From: Pseudonocardia kunmingensis
GTDB taxonomy: Bacteria; Actinomycetota; Actinomycetes; Mycobacteriales; Pseudonocardiaceae
Assembly (NCBI RefSeq): GCF_006716445.1
Contig: NZ_VFPA01000004.1
Location: 682,001 to 746,000, forward strand
Length of the DNA stretch: 64,000 nucleotides
Reading direction: 5' to 3'
A program made the position numbers and the translations under genes. Each line of letters opens with the position of its first letter. The stretch's first letter is position 1. Below the pieces are notes generated by a model that saw nothing but the letters and a program-made list of their open reading frames with translations, searched no databases and had not been told where the DNA came from. Shown piece by piece: positions 25,645-35,175 of the stretch.

Positions 25645-26331
25645 CTACCGGTGGTCGAGGTGGCGCTCGAGCTCGGCGGCGGCGTGCAGCATCGCGCGGG
25701 CGCGGGCGTGCAGCCGGGCCCGCCGGTCGGTGAGGGCCGACGCGGCCGATGCGGGCGAGTTCGCGTCCCGCAGCTCGTCGAGCAGCGGCGCGATCTGCGC
25801 GAGGAGGTACCCGCTGCGCCGCAGCTGGGCGACGATGTGCGCGTCGCGGACGTCGTCCGGGGTGTAGGCGCGGTACCCGGTGGCGGGGTCGCGGACCGGA
25901 CGCAGGAGGCCGGCCCGCTCCCAGCGCCGCAACGTGGCCGGGCGGAGCTTCAGCCGGTGGGCCACGGCCGCGATCGTGGTGGTCCCCGTGTCCCGCGGGG
26001 CGGCGCGGGCGCCGGTCAGCGCGGCCAACGCCCGCTCGACCGCGTCCAGTGCCTGCCGGTCCGCGAGCAGCTCGGCGTGGCTGCGGTCGACGACGACGAG
26101 GGCCTCGTCCGTGCGCCCGTCGTTGAGCAGGACCATGATCGACCGGGCCACCGCGTGGCCGTGGGCGGGGACCAGGGCGAGGAACGCGCGCAACGCGGAG
26201 GCGTGCTCGGCCGTGTAGTTGCGGTACCCCGAGGGCGTTCGCTCCGCGGCGGGCAGGATCCCGGCGGCCTCGTAGTTGCGGATCGCCTGACCCGACAGCC
26301 CGTGGGGTCGGGCGAGGTCCACAGGTCGCAT
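25645..26331 (-). CDS. Tandem MerR-domain transcriptional regulator
   Basis: The product is 228 residues from ATG 26331. There are two MerR-type winged HTHs: residues 1-45 (LSGQAIRNYEAAGILPAAERTPSGYRNY) and about 120-165 (LKLRPATLRRWERAGLLRPVRDPATGYRAY). The second is followed by AHIVAQLRRSGYLLAQIAPLL. Duplicated-domain MerR proteins (TioE type) are known in actinobacteria and often regulate antibiotic or stress genes. It is divergent from the VOC gene at 26485, a natural target. Confidence 0.9.
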   Translation of the reverse strand: MRPVDLARPHGLSGQAIRNYEAAGILPAAERTPSGYRNYTAEHASALRAFLALVPAHGHAVARSIMVLLNDGRTDEALVVVDRSHAELLADRQALDAVERALAALTGARAAPRDTGTTTIAAVAHRLKLRPATLRRWERAGLLRPVRDPATGYRAYTPDDVRDAHIVAQLRRSGYLLAQIAPLLDELRDANSPASAASALTDRRARLHARARAMLHAAAELERHLDHR

Positions 26332-26484
26332 GATCCGAAGTATCGGTCGTCCACCGCTGCCGGCACGACCACGTGCACCCGATGCTCCGGTTACCGGCCG
26401 GGCCCGCCTCTCCCGCTGCGTCGTCGTGCTCGTCGGGCCACGATGGCGAGGAGGCAGGACGATCGCAGGAGAGGGGTGGGACAG

Positions 26485-26862
26485 GTGGGCAGACCGACCA
26501 TGATGCTGACCGCGACGGTGCTGGACGCGCCGGACCCGCGCGGCCTCGCGCGCTTCTACCAGCAGCTCTTCGGATGGCCGATCGTCGACGACGAGCCCGA
26601 CTGGGTGACGCTGCGGCCACCGGGCGGCGGTCCGGGGCTGTCGTTTCAGCTCGAGGAGCTCTACGAGCGCCCCGCCTGGCCCGCCGAGCGCGAGCGCCAG
26701 CAGATGATGCTGCATCTGGACATCGAGGTCGAGGACCTCGACGCCGCCGTCGCGCACGCGCTCGCCGCGGGAGCAACGCTCGCCGAGTTCCAGCCGCAGG
26801 AGCAGGTGCGGGTCGTCCTGGACCCGGTCGGGCACCCCTTCTGCTTCTTCGTGAACGGCTGA
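26485..26862 (+). CDS. VOC-family protein (glyoxalase/bleomycin-resistance fold)
   Basis: The product is 125 residues from GTG 26485; ATG 26500 is an equally plausible start. ATVLDAPDPRGLARFYQQLFGWPI and the C-terminal VRVVLDPVGHPFCFFV are typical of actinobacterial VOC proteins. The metal ligands are not all obvious. It is divergent from the double-MerR regulator, suggesting a drug-binding or detoxification role. Confidence 0.85.
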   Translation: MGRPTMMLTATVLDAPDPRGLARFYQQLFGWPIVDDEPDWVTLRPPGGGPGLSFQLEELYERPAWPAERERQQMMLHLDIEVEDLDAAVAHALAAGATLAEFQPQEQVRVVLDPVGHPFCFFVNG

Positions 26863-26877
26863 CGCGGTGGGTGCGGC

Positions 26878-28722
26878 ATGATCGTGGGGGTGAGTGCGCA
26901 CCCCGCCGCCCCGGTTCCCGACCGCCTCTTCGACGACGAGCGCGAGCAGCGCTGGCGCGCCCGGTTCACCGCGCCGCGGATGTCACGGCCGGGGTGGGCG
27001 CGCGACGTGCCGGACCGGTGCGTCTACACCTCGAACGTCAGCGGCACCACCGAGGTGTACGTCTGGGACCGCGCCACCGACCAGCACCGCCGGGTGACCG
27101 ATCGCCGCAGCGGCACCCACATCGCCACCCTCCCGCCCGACGGCGCGTTCGTCTGGTGGTTCGCCGACAGCGACGGCGACGAGTTCGGGCACTGGGTCCG
27201 CGAGCCGTTCGCCGGCCTGCCCGACCGCGACCAGCCGGCGCCCGCCCTCCCCGGCGTCGAGGACGGCTACCCCGCGGGCCTGGAGATCGGGCGCGCGACC
27301 GTCGCCGCGGGCACGTCCACCGACGACGGCACGAAGATCTGGGTGCGTCGCGGCGACGACCCGGCGCAGGTCGTCTACCAGCACGCCGAGGACGCAGGCG
27401 TCGGCGCGTTGTCCGAGGACGAGACGCTGCTCGCCATCAGCCACTCCGAGCACGGCGACTCCCGCCACCCCGCGGTGCGCGTCGTACGGGTGTCCGACGG
27501 GGGCCTGGTCGCCGAGAAGTCGGACGGGCCGGGCCGGGGCCTCACGCCACTGGTGTTCGCGCCGGTCCGCGGGGACGGGCGGCTCCTGCTCCTGCACGAG
27601 CGCCACGGGCGCGAGGAACTGCTGGTCTGGGACGTCCTGAACGACACCGAGCACGAGGTGGCGCTCGACCTGCCCGGCGAGGTCGTCGCGGACTTCCACC
27701 CCGACGGTCGGCACCTGCTCGTCTGGCACACCGCCGCCGCCCGCACCCGGTTGCACGGCTACGACCTGGAGACCGGTGCGCTGAGCGAGCTGCCCACCGC
27801 ACCCGGCTGCGTCGGCTCGGCGGAGGTGCGCCCGGACGGCACGGTCGAGTACACGTGTTCGTCGGCCGCCGAGCCGTCGACGGTCCGGGCCCTGCACCCC
27901 GACGGCACCGACCGCGTGCTGGTCGCGCCGCCGGGTGAGCGCGCGCCGGGATCGGTGCCCGTCGAGGACCTGTGGGTGGACGGTCCGGGCGGGCGGGTGC
28001 ACGCCCTGATCGCGCGGCCCACCGGGGTCGAGGGGCCGCCGCCTGCGGTGTTCGCCCTGCACGGCGGCCCGCACGCCGCGGACGAGGACCGGTTCAGCGC
28101 CGGGCGCGCGGCATGGGTCGACGCCGGGTTCGTCGTCGTCGAGGTCAACTACCGCGGGTCCACCGGCTACGGATCGGCCTGGCGCGACGCGATCGAGGGC
28201 CGGCCGGGGCTCACGGAGCTCGAGGACGTGGCCGCGGTGCACGAGCGCTGCGTCGCCGACGGTCTCGTCGACCCGCAGCGGTGCGTCGTCGAGGGGTGGT
28301 CGTGGGGCGGCTACCTCGCGCTGCTGGCCGTCGGCACCCAGCCGCAGCGGTGGGCCGCGGCGCTGGCCGGAGTTCCGGTGGCCGACTACCTGGCGGCCTA
28401 CGAGGACGAGATGGAGCAGCTACGCGCGTTCGACCGCGCGCTGTTCGGCGGCTCGCCCGCCGAGCGCCCCGAGGTGTACCGGGAGGCGTCCCCGCTCACC
28501 TACGTCGACCGCGTGCGGGTGCCGGTGCTGGTGCTGGCCGGCGAGAACGACCCGCGCTGCCCGATCCGGCAGGTGGACAACTACCTCGACGCGCTGGCCG
28601 CCCGCGGCGACCTGCGGTACGAGGTGAGCCGGTTCGACGCGGGCCACGGCTCGCTCGTGGTGGAGGAGACGCTGCGGCACGTCGCCACGGAGATCGGCTT
28701 CGCCCGCCGCGCCCTGGCCTGA
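26878..28722 (+). CDS. S9 family (prolyl oligopeptidase-like) serine peptidase
   Basis: The product is 614 residues from ATG 26878. The first 370 residues contain beta-propeller-like WD/DPP repeats. The catalytic alpha/beta hydrolase domain has HGGPHA near 395, the elbow GWSWGG with Ser475, Asp558 (GENDPR) and His590 (AGHGS). VNYRGSTGYG is a strong S9C marker. No signal peptide is present, so it is cytoplasmic and probably cleaves peptides or acylated amino acids. It is followed by a perfect hairpin shared with the convergent ohr gene. Confidence 0.92.
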   Translation: MIVGVSAHPAAPVPDRLFDDEREQRWRARFTAPRMSRPGWARDVPDRCVYTSNVSGTTEVYVWDRATDQHRRVTDRRSGTHIATLPPDGAFVWWFADSDGDEFGHWVREPFAGLPDRDQPAPALPGVEDGYPAGLEIGRATVAAGTSTDDGTKIWVRRGDDPAQVVYQHAEDAGVGALSEDETLLAISHSEHGDSRHPAVRVVRVSDGGLVAEKSDGPGRGLTPLVFAPVRGDGRLLLLHERHGREELLVWDVLNDTEHEVALDLPGEVVADFHPDGRHLLVWHTAAARTRLHGYDLETGALSELPTAPGCVGSAEVRPDGTVEYTCSSAAEPSTVRALHPDGTDRVLVAPPGERAPGSVPVEDLWVDGPGGRVHALIARPTGVEGPPPAVFALHGGPHAADEDRFSAGRAAWVDAGFVVVEVNYRGSTGYGSAWRDAIEGRPGLTELEDVAAVHERCVADGLVDPQRCVVEGWSWGGYLALLAVGTQPQRWAAALAGVPVADYLAAYEDEMEQLRAFDRALFGGSPAERPEVYREASPLTYVDRVRVPVLVLAGENDPRCPIRQVDNYLDALAARGDLRYEVSRFDAGHGSLVVEETLRHVATEIGFARRALA

Positions 28723-28732
28723 GTTGCAGCAA

Positions 28733-28769
28733 AGCCACTTTCACGCAATCCCGTTGCGTGAAAGTGGCT
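28733..28769. terminator. Bidirectional 16-bp hairpin between S9 peptidase and ohr
   Basis: The arms AGCCACTTTCACGCAA and TTGCGTGAAAGTGGCT flank the loop TCCCG. It lies between convergent stops at 28722 and 28791. Confidence 0.8.
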
Positions 28770-28790
28770 CTGCTGGAATCGAGCGGCGGG

Positions 28791-29210
28791 TCAGACCTTC
28801 GCCACCAGCTGCACGTCCACGTTGCCGCGCGTGGCCTTCGAGTACGGACACAGCTCGTGGGCGAACGCCACCACGTCGTCCGCGACGGCCTGCTCGACAC
28901 CCGGCAGGTGGACGGTGAGCACGGCGCTCACCTGCAGGGTGGTCTCGTCGGGCGCCACGCTGACGGCCGCGTCCACCGAGGTCTCGCCGATGGTCACGTC
29001 CTTCTTCTTCGCCGCGAGCCGCACCGCCCCGTGGAAGCACGCCGCGTACGCCGCCGCGAAGAGCTGCTCCGGGTTGGTGCCGCCGCCCGGCCCGCCGAGC
29101 GCGGGGGGCTGCTTGACGTCGAGGTCGATGATGCCGTCCGCCGAACGCACCCGGCCGTCGCGGCCGCCGCCCGTCGAGGTGGCCTCGGCCGTGTAGATCG
29201 TGTCCGCCAT
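28791..29210 (-). CDS. ohr: Organic hydroperoxide resistance protein (Ohr/OsmC)
   Basis: The product is 139 residues from ATG 29210. It has Ohr peroxidatic Cys58 (AACFHGA) and resolving Cys121 (ELCPYSKATRGN), with the TNPEQLFAAAYAACF motif. It reduces organic hydroperoxides in the cytoplasm with lipoyl or thiol reductants. No OhrR gene is adjacent. The palindrome TATGT-n8-ACATA at 29235 is a candidate operator. Confidence 0.93.
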   Translation of the reverse strand: MADTIYTAEATSTGGGRDGRVRSADGIIDLDVKQPPALGGPGGGTNPEQLFAAAYAACFHGAVRLAAKKKDVTIGETSVDAAVSVAPDETTLQVSAVLTVHLPGVEQAVADDVVAFAHELCPYSKATRGNVDVQLVAKV

Positions 29211-29234
29211 GGGTCGCGCACCTTCCGCCGTGGA

Positions 29235-29252
29235 TATGTCGCGCACAACATA
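29235..29252. promoter_or_regulatory. Palindrome TATGT-n8-ACATA upstream of ohr
   Basis: This is an inverted repeat 25 bases before the ohr start, overlapping a possible -10 (GACATAT on the minus strand). It is compatible with a redox repressor site. No regulator is identified. Confidence 0.45.
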
Positions 29253-29320
29253 ACTTCGTGATCCGGGGCTGTCACCCGCTGGTAGCGGACCGGAAACACC
29301 CACCGTGCACGCTGGTCGTC

Positions 29321-30346
29321 GTGGCACTGTGGCGGATGCACGTCGAGTTGGAGGACCGGCCCGGTCGGCTCGGCGGGCTCGCGTCCGCGGTGGGCGCCGC
29401 GGGCTGCAACATCCTGTCCCTGCACGTCGTCGGCGAGCCCGGCGACGACGGCGCGGTCACCGACGAGCTGCTGGTGCAGGTACCGGAGCACGTCGAGCCC
29501 GCGACCCTGGTCGACGCCGTCGAGGTCGCCGGCATCCCGTGCACGCTGCTCGTGCGCGCCGACGCCACCGAGCTCTCCGACCCCGCCACCACCGCGCTGG
29601 CGCTGGCCCGCATGGTGGCGGCCGACCCGGGCAGCGCGCCGAGCGCGGTCGCGACCATGCTGCGGGCGCGGCTGGTCGACCCCGACGGGCCGTCCACCGG
29701 CGACGTCCACACCCTGCGCGGTGGCACCCAGCAGATCCACGTCGCCCGCCCGTGGCCGTTCACCGCCACCGAGCTCTCCCGCGCGTCCGCGCTGCTCGAG
29801 CTCGCGACGCAGCTGGCGATGCGCACGCCGGTGCGCGCCCCGGCCGCCGACCGCACCCTGCTCCTGCGGGACGGCTCGGAGGTGCGGTTGCGGGCGGCCG
29901 GCCCCGGGGACGGGCCGCTCGTGGCCGCGCTGCACGCGCGCTGCTCCCCCGCGTCACGACGCGCCCGGTTCCTGAACCCGGCGCCGCGCCTGCGGCCCGA
30001 CGAGCAGGTGGCCCTGCTCGACTCGGCGCTGCTCGCGGTGACGGTCGACGGCGGCAGCGCCGTCGGGGTCGCCAACCTCACGCCCGACCCGCACGTGCGC
30101 CCCGTCGCGGCGCGGGCCTCGGTGCTGGTCGAGGACACCTGGCAGGGGCGCGGTCTCGGCACCGCGCTGCTGCGCAGGATGGCCGATCTGGCGGTCGAGC
30201 AGGGCGTCGTCGAGCTGGTCGGCACGGCGCGACCCGACGACGTCGGCATCACGCGGTTGCTGCGCCGCGCGGGCCTGCGCCCGGAGGCCGCGATCTCCGG
30301 CACCGAGGTGCGGCTGCGGGCCGCCCTGCCGGCACCCGTCGCCTGA
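29321..30346 (+). CDS. ACT-domain and GNAT acetyltransferase fusion
   Basis: The product is 341 residues from GTG 29321; ATG 29336 is also possible. The first 80 residues contain an ACT-type ligand-binding domain (HVELEDRPGRLGGLASAVGAAGCNILSL). From about residue 185 a GNAT fold appears (VRLRAAGPGDGPLVAALHARCS, then VLVEDTWQGRGLGTALLRRMADLAVEQG carrying the acetyl-CoA loop). Similar fusions are related to Pat-type acetyltransferases regulated by amino acids. The target is unknown. Confidence 0.82.
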   Translation: MALWRMHVELEDRPGRLGGLASAVGAAGCNILSLHVVGEPGDDGAVTDELLVQVPEHVEPATLVDAVEVAGIPCTLLVRADATELSDPATTALALARMVAADPGSAPSAVATMLRARLVDPDGPSTGDVHTLRGGTQQIHVARPWPFTATELSRASALLELATQLAMRTPVRAPAADRTLLLRDGSEVRLRAAGPGDGPLVAALHARCSPASRRARFLNPAPRLRPDEQVALLDSALLAVTVDGGSAVGVANLTPDPHVRPVAARASVLVEDTWQGRGLGTALLRRMADLAVEQGVVELVGTARPDDVGITRLLRRAGLRPEAAISGTEVRLRAALPAPVA

Positions 30347-30351
30347 CGCAC

Positions 30352-30384
30352 CGCGGCCCCGGAACCCGTGGGTCCGGGGCCGCG
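30352..30384. terminator. Hairpin terminator between convergent genes
   Basis: The arms CGCGGCCCCGGA and TCCGGGGCCGCG lie just after the stop at 30346 and before the stop of the ABC ATPase at 30414. Confidence 0.75.
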
Positions 30385-30413
30385 ACGTACGAAGGTGACG
30401 TACGTGAGACCGG

Positions 30414-31499
<1,086 letters not shown>

Positions 31500-31551
31500 G
31501 CTGTGCTCCTTCCACCGGCAGGAACGTGCCGGACGATCCGAGTGAGAGGGA

Positions 31552-31564
31552 GTAAAGCGCTTGC
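31552..31564. promoter_or_regulatory. LacI-type operator GTAAAGCGCTTGC
   Basis: It is centred on the palindrome AAGCGCTT, the half-site style of LacI/GalR repressors, and lies 53 bases upstream of the ABC ATPase start. A second one lies at 31678. Confidence 0.65.
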
Positions 31565-31607
31565 AGCCTGCCACGGCGGGGTGCCGTTCGGCCAGACCCA
31601 ACACGAA

Positions 31608-31676
31608 CAGTGAGTGATCGAACACCCAGCGTCGGAGTTGCCGGATCGTTACAGCCGGGTGTTGCCCGACTCACTG
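31608..31676. promoter_or_regulatory. Symmetric bipartite inverted repeat in the divergent promoter
   Basis: CAGTGAGT-n5-AACACCC (31608-31627) is mirrored perfectly by GGGTGTT-n5-ACTCACTG (31657-31676), with identical 5-base inner gaps and a 29-base centre. The symmetry could reflect two mirror-image promoters/operators or a cruciform. Confidence 0.6.
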
Positions 31677-31677
31677 C

Positions 31678-31689
31678 GTAAACGCTTCC
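31678..31689. promoter_or_regulatory. LacI-type operator GTAAACGCTTCC
   Basis: The core AAACGCTT matches the site at 31552 with one change. It lies 62 bases before the binding-protein start, so the repressor encoded at 35176 probably controls both directions. Confidence 0.65.
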
Positions 31690-31750
31690 ATTGCCCGGAT
31701 CTCGGCGCGGGCGGTCTGCCCGCGCCGTCCCGTCGACGCGGAGGGGTGCG

Positions 31751-33175
31751 ATGCCTGCCCGGAAGTCCGGATCGTCCCAGCGGGGATCGGCCCTGCGCAG
31801 GCCGTCGCGCGGCACGAGCGTGCTCGGCGCCGCACTCGGCCTCAGCCTCGTCCTCGCCGGTTGCGGCGGCAGCAACGTCGCCGGCGGGGGCGGCGAGCAG
31901 GCACAGCCCGACAGCGAGGAGTGCGCGGCCTTCGCCCAGTACGGCGACCTCTCCGGCACCCGCGTCACGATCTACACCTCCATCGTCGCGCCCGAGGACC
32001 AGCCGCACATCGACTCGTACCGGCAGTTCGAGCAGTGCACCGGCACGCAGGTCGTGTACGAGGGTTCCAAGGAGTTCGAGGCCCAGCTCCCGGTGCGCGT
32101 CCAGGCCGGCTCCCCGCCGGACCTCGCCTACGTCCCGCAGCCCGGGATGATCAACACGCTGGTCACCCAGAACCCCGGCGCGGTGCGGCCCGCCCCGCAG
32201 GCGGTGGCCGCGAACGTCGACCAGTACTACTCGGAGACCTTCAAGTCCGCGGGCAGCGTCGACGGCACGCTCTACGGTGCGCCCCTCGGGTCGAACGTGA
32301 AGTCCTACGTCTGGTACTCGCCCCAGGCGTTCGCCGCCAAGGGCTACGCCGTGCCCACCACCTGGGACGAGATGGTCGCGCTGTCCGAGCGGATCGTCGC
32401 CGAGGGCGGGAAGCCCTGGTGCGCCGGCATCGGCTCCGGCGACGCCACCGGCTGGCCGCTCACCGACTGGCTCGAGGACGTGATGCTGCGCGAGAGCGGG
32501 CCCGAGGTCTACGACCAGTGGGTCTCGCACGCCATCCCGTTCAACGACCCGCGGGTCGTGGCCGCGCTCGACCGCGTCGGCTCGATCCTGAAGGACCCCG
32601 ACTTCGTCAACGGCGGTCTCGGCGACGTCTCCTCGATCGCCACGACGACGTTCCAGGACGGCGGCCTGCCGATCCTCGACGAGACCTGCTACATGCACCG
32701 CCAGGCCAACTTCTACGCGGCCAACTTCCCGGAGGAGACCGTCATCGCCGAGGACGGCGAGGTCTTCGCGTTCGAGCTGCCGCCGATCGACCCGGCGGCG
32801 CCGCAGACGATCCTCGTCGGCTCGGAGTTCGTGGTCGCGTTCTCCGACCGGCCCGAGGTCCAGGCGTTCCAGGCCTACCTGTCGTCACCGGAATGGGCCA
32901 ACGCCAAGGCCAAGGCCGGCTCGGACCTCGGCCAGAGCGGGTGGATCAGCGCCAACAGCGGCCTCGATCCCGCAAACCTGTCCAACCCGATCGACCGGCA
33001 GTCGGCCGAGATCCTGCTGGACGAGAGCAACACCTTCCGGTTCGACGGCTCCGACCTGATGCCGGCGGCCGTGGGCTCCGCGACGTTCTGGCGGGGCATG
33101 ACGGACTGGATCACCGGTCAGAGCACCCGGGAGTCGCTGGACTTCATCGAGCAGTCCTGGCCGGCGTCCCAGTAG
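31751..33175 (+). CDS. Carbohydrate ABC transporter substrate-binding lipoprotein
   Basis: The product is 474 residues from ATG 31751 with GGAGGGGTGCG. An Arg-rich N-terminus precedes a hydrophobic stretch with lipobox LVLAGC. The family-1 solute-binding fold shows GTRVTIYTSI, FEAQLPVRVQAGSPPDLAYVPQ and PTTWDEMVALS. It captures a sugar (an alpha-glucoside-like oligosaccharide is a guess from similarity of layout to AglE) outside the membrane. It is first gene of an operon with two permeases and LacI. Confidence 0.9.
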   Translation: MPARKSGSSQRGSALRRPSRGTSVLGAALGLSLVLAGCGGSNVAGGGGEQAQPDSEECAAFAQYGDLSGTRVTIYTSIVAPEDQPHIDSYRQFEQCTGTQVVYEGSKEFEAQLPVRVQAGSPPDLAYVPQPGMINTLVTQNPGAVRPAPQAVAANVDQYYSETFKSAGSVDGTLYGAPLGSNVKSYVWYSPQAFAAKGYAVPTTWDEMVALSERIVAEGGKPWCAGIGSGDATGWPLTDWLEDVMLRESGPEVYDQWVSHAIPFNDPRVVAALDRVGSILKDPDFVNGGLGDVSSIATTTFQDGGLPILDETCYMHRQANFYAANFPEETVIAEDGEVFAFELPPIDPAAPQTILVGSEFVVAFSDRPEVQAFQAYLSSPEWANAKAKAGSDLGQSGWISANSGLDPANLSNPIDRQSAEILLDESNTFRFDGSDLMPAAVGSATFWRGMTDWITGQSTRESLDFIEQSWPASQ

Positions 33176-33270
33176 CAGCAGCGCGTCAGTAGTGATCACC
33201 GCCGGGGCGGCGTGACCCGTCCGCCCCGGCGTCCTCTCCGCGCGCTCGGTTCCTCCGGAGGTGGGCCGGC

Positions 33271-34239
33271 ATGTCCCTGCTCGACAAGCTGCTCCAACTG
33301 CTGGTCGCCGTGGCCGTGTTCGCGGCCGTGATGGGCGTGGTCCTGCTCGTCGCCGGCCGCGTCCGGGGGCGCCGCAGCGACCTGGTGTCCGGCCTCGCGT
33401 TCGTCGCCCCGGCCGTTCTCCTGTTGCTGGTCGGCCTGCTCTACCCGGCGGGGCGCACCATGGTGCAGTCCGTCCTCGACGCGCGCAGCGCCGGCTTCGT
33501 CGGCCTCGACAACTACATCCGGATCCTCACCCAGCCCGACCTGGTGGTCGTGCTGCGCAACACGCTGTTGTGGGTGGTGATCACCCCGGTCCTCGCCACG
33601 GCGATCGGACTGGTCTACGCGGTGCTCGTGGACCGCACGCGGTTCGAGTCGCTGGCGAAGGCGCTGATCTTCCTGCCGATGGCGATCTCCTTCGTCGGCG
33701 CGGCGATCATCTGGAAGTTCATCTACGAGTACCGCCCGAACCAGCAGAACATCCAGCAGGTCGGGCTGTTGAACCAGCTGCTCGTGTGGCTGGGGTTCGA
33801 GCCGGTCAACTTCATCCTCGTCGAGCCGTGGAACAACCTGCTGCTGATCGTGGTGATGATCTGGATCCAGGCCGGCTTCGCGATGACGGTGCTCTCGGCC
33901 GCGATCAAGGCGATCCCCAGCGACATCACCGAGGCCGCCCGGCTCGACGGCGTCGGCGGCGTGCGGCTGTTCTTCGCCATCACGCTGCCCAGCATCCGGC
34001 CCGCCGTCGTGGTCGTGGTCACCGCGATCAGCATCGCCGTGCTGAAGGTCTTCGACATCGTCCGCACGATGACCGGCGGTCAGTTCGGCACGAGCGTGGT
34101 GGCCAACGAGTTCTACCTGCAGAGCTTCCGGCTCTCCGAGCTGGGCATGGGCTCGGCGCTCGCGATGGTCCTGTTCGTGCTCGTGGTGCCGATCGTGATC
34201 TACAACGTGCGGCAGATGCGGAAGGCGGACGCACGATGA
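33271..34239 (+). CDS. Sugar ABC transporter permease (MalF/AglF type)
   Basis: The product is 322 residues from ATG 33271, with TCCGGAGGTGGGCC. An extra N-terminal helix (residues 7-29) precedes the six-helix core. The EAA loop AIPSDITEAARLDGVGGVRLFFAITLP near residue 210 contacts the ATPase. The stop overlaps the next start (ATGA). Confidence 0.92.
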   Translation: MSLLDKLLQLLVAVAVFAAVMGVVLLVAGRVRGRRSDLVSGLAFVAPAVLLLLVGLLYPAGRTMVQSVLDARSAGFVGLDNYIRILTQPDLVVVLRNTLLWVVITPVLATAIGLVYAVLVDRTRFESLAKALIFLPMAISFVGAAIIWKFIYEYRPNQQNIQQVGLLNQLLVWLGFEPVNFILVEPWNNLLLIVVMIWIQAGFAMTVLSAAIKAIPSDITEAARLDGVGGVRLFFAITLPSIRPAVVVVVTAISIAVLKVFDIVRTMTGGQFGTSVVANEFYLQSFRLSELGMGSALAMVLFVLVVPIVIYNVRQMRKADAR

Positions 34240-35153
34240 CCGTCCTCGACAGCGCACCCGGGCCCACGACCCCCGGCCTCGCCGGGGTGGCGCCGACGCG
34301 CTCCGCCGTGGCGCGGAAGGGCCTCAGCTCACCGTGGGCGTCGATCGCCGCCCTCGTCATCGCCGTGCTCTGGACGATCCCGACGTTCGGGTTGTTCCTG
34401 TCCTCGTTCCGCCCGGAGCGCGACGTGAAGCGCAGCGGCTGGTGGACGTTCCTGGCGAACCCGGACCTGACGCTCGAGAACTACACCGACGTGCTGCTGG
34501 GCGGCAGCCAGCCGCTCGGCGGTTTCGTCGTCAACTCGATCCTGATCACGATCCCGTCCGTGGCCATCCCGATCATCCTGGCCACGCTGGCGGCCTACGG
34601 GTTCGCGTGGACGCGCTTCCCGCTGCGGGACACCCTGTTCGTGGCGATCTTCGCGCTGCAGATCGTGCCGCTGCAGGTCGCGCTCCTGCCGCTGCTGGAG
34701 ATCTTCGTCGGCACCGGCCTGAACGGGACGTTCTGGACCGTCTGGATCGCCCACTCCACGTTCGCGCTCCCCCTGGCGATCTTCCTGCTGCACAACGCGA
34801 TGCGCGACATCCCGGCGGAGCTCGTGGAGGCCGCCCGGGTGGACGGCGCCGGGCACGTCCGGATCTTCACGACGATCATGCTGCCGCTGTTGAAGCCCGC
34901 CATCGCGGCGTTCGCGGTCTTCCAGTTCCTCTGGGTGTGGAACGACCTGCTGGTGGCGCTCGTGTTCGCGGGCGGCACCGCGGACGTCGCCCCGCTCACC
35001 GTCCGCGTCGCCGAGCTCGCGGGCTCCCGGGACTCGGACTGGCACCTGCTCGCGGCCGGCGCGTTCGTGTCGATCGTCATCCCGCTCGCCGTCTTCTTCG
35101 CCCTGCAGCGCTACTTCGTCCGCGGCCTGCTCGCCGGCAGCGTGAAGGGCTGA
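34236..35153 (+). CDS. Sugar ABC transporter permease (MalG/AglG type)
   Basis: The product is 305 residues from ATG 34236, overlapping the preceding gene. It has six transmembrane helices, with the EAA motif DIPAELVEAARVDGAGHVRIFTTIMLP near residue 190. It pairs with the permease encoded at 33271 and the ATPase encoded at 30414. Confidence 0.92.
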   Translation: MTVLDSAPGPTTPGLAGVAPTRSAVARKGLSSPWASIAALVIAVLWTIPTFGLFLSSFRPERDVKRSGWWTFLANPDLTLENYTDVLLGGSQPLGGFVVNSILITIPSVAIPIILATLAAYGFAWTRFPLRDTLFVAIFALQIVPLQVALLPLLEIFVGTGLNGTFWTVWIAHSTFALPLAIFLLHNAMRDIPAELVEAARVDGAGHVRIFTTIMLPLLKPAIAAFAVFQFLWVWNDLLVALVFAGGTADVAPLTVRVAELAGSRDSDWHLLAAGAFVSIVIPLAVFFALQRYFVRGLLAGSVKG

Positions 35154-35175
35154 GCCGTGGGATGAGTACGACGGC

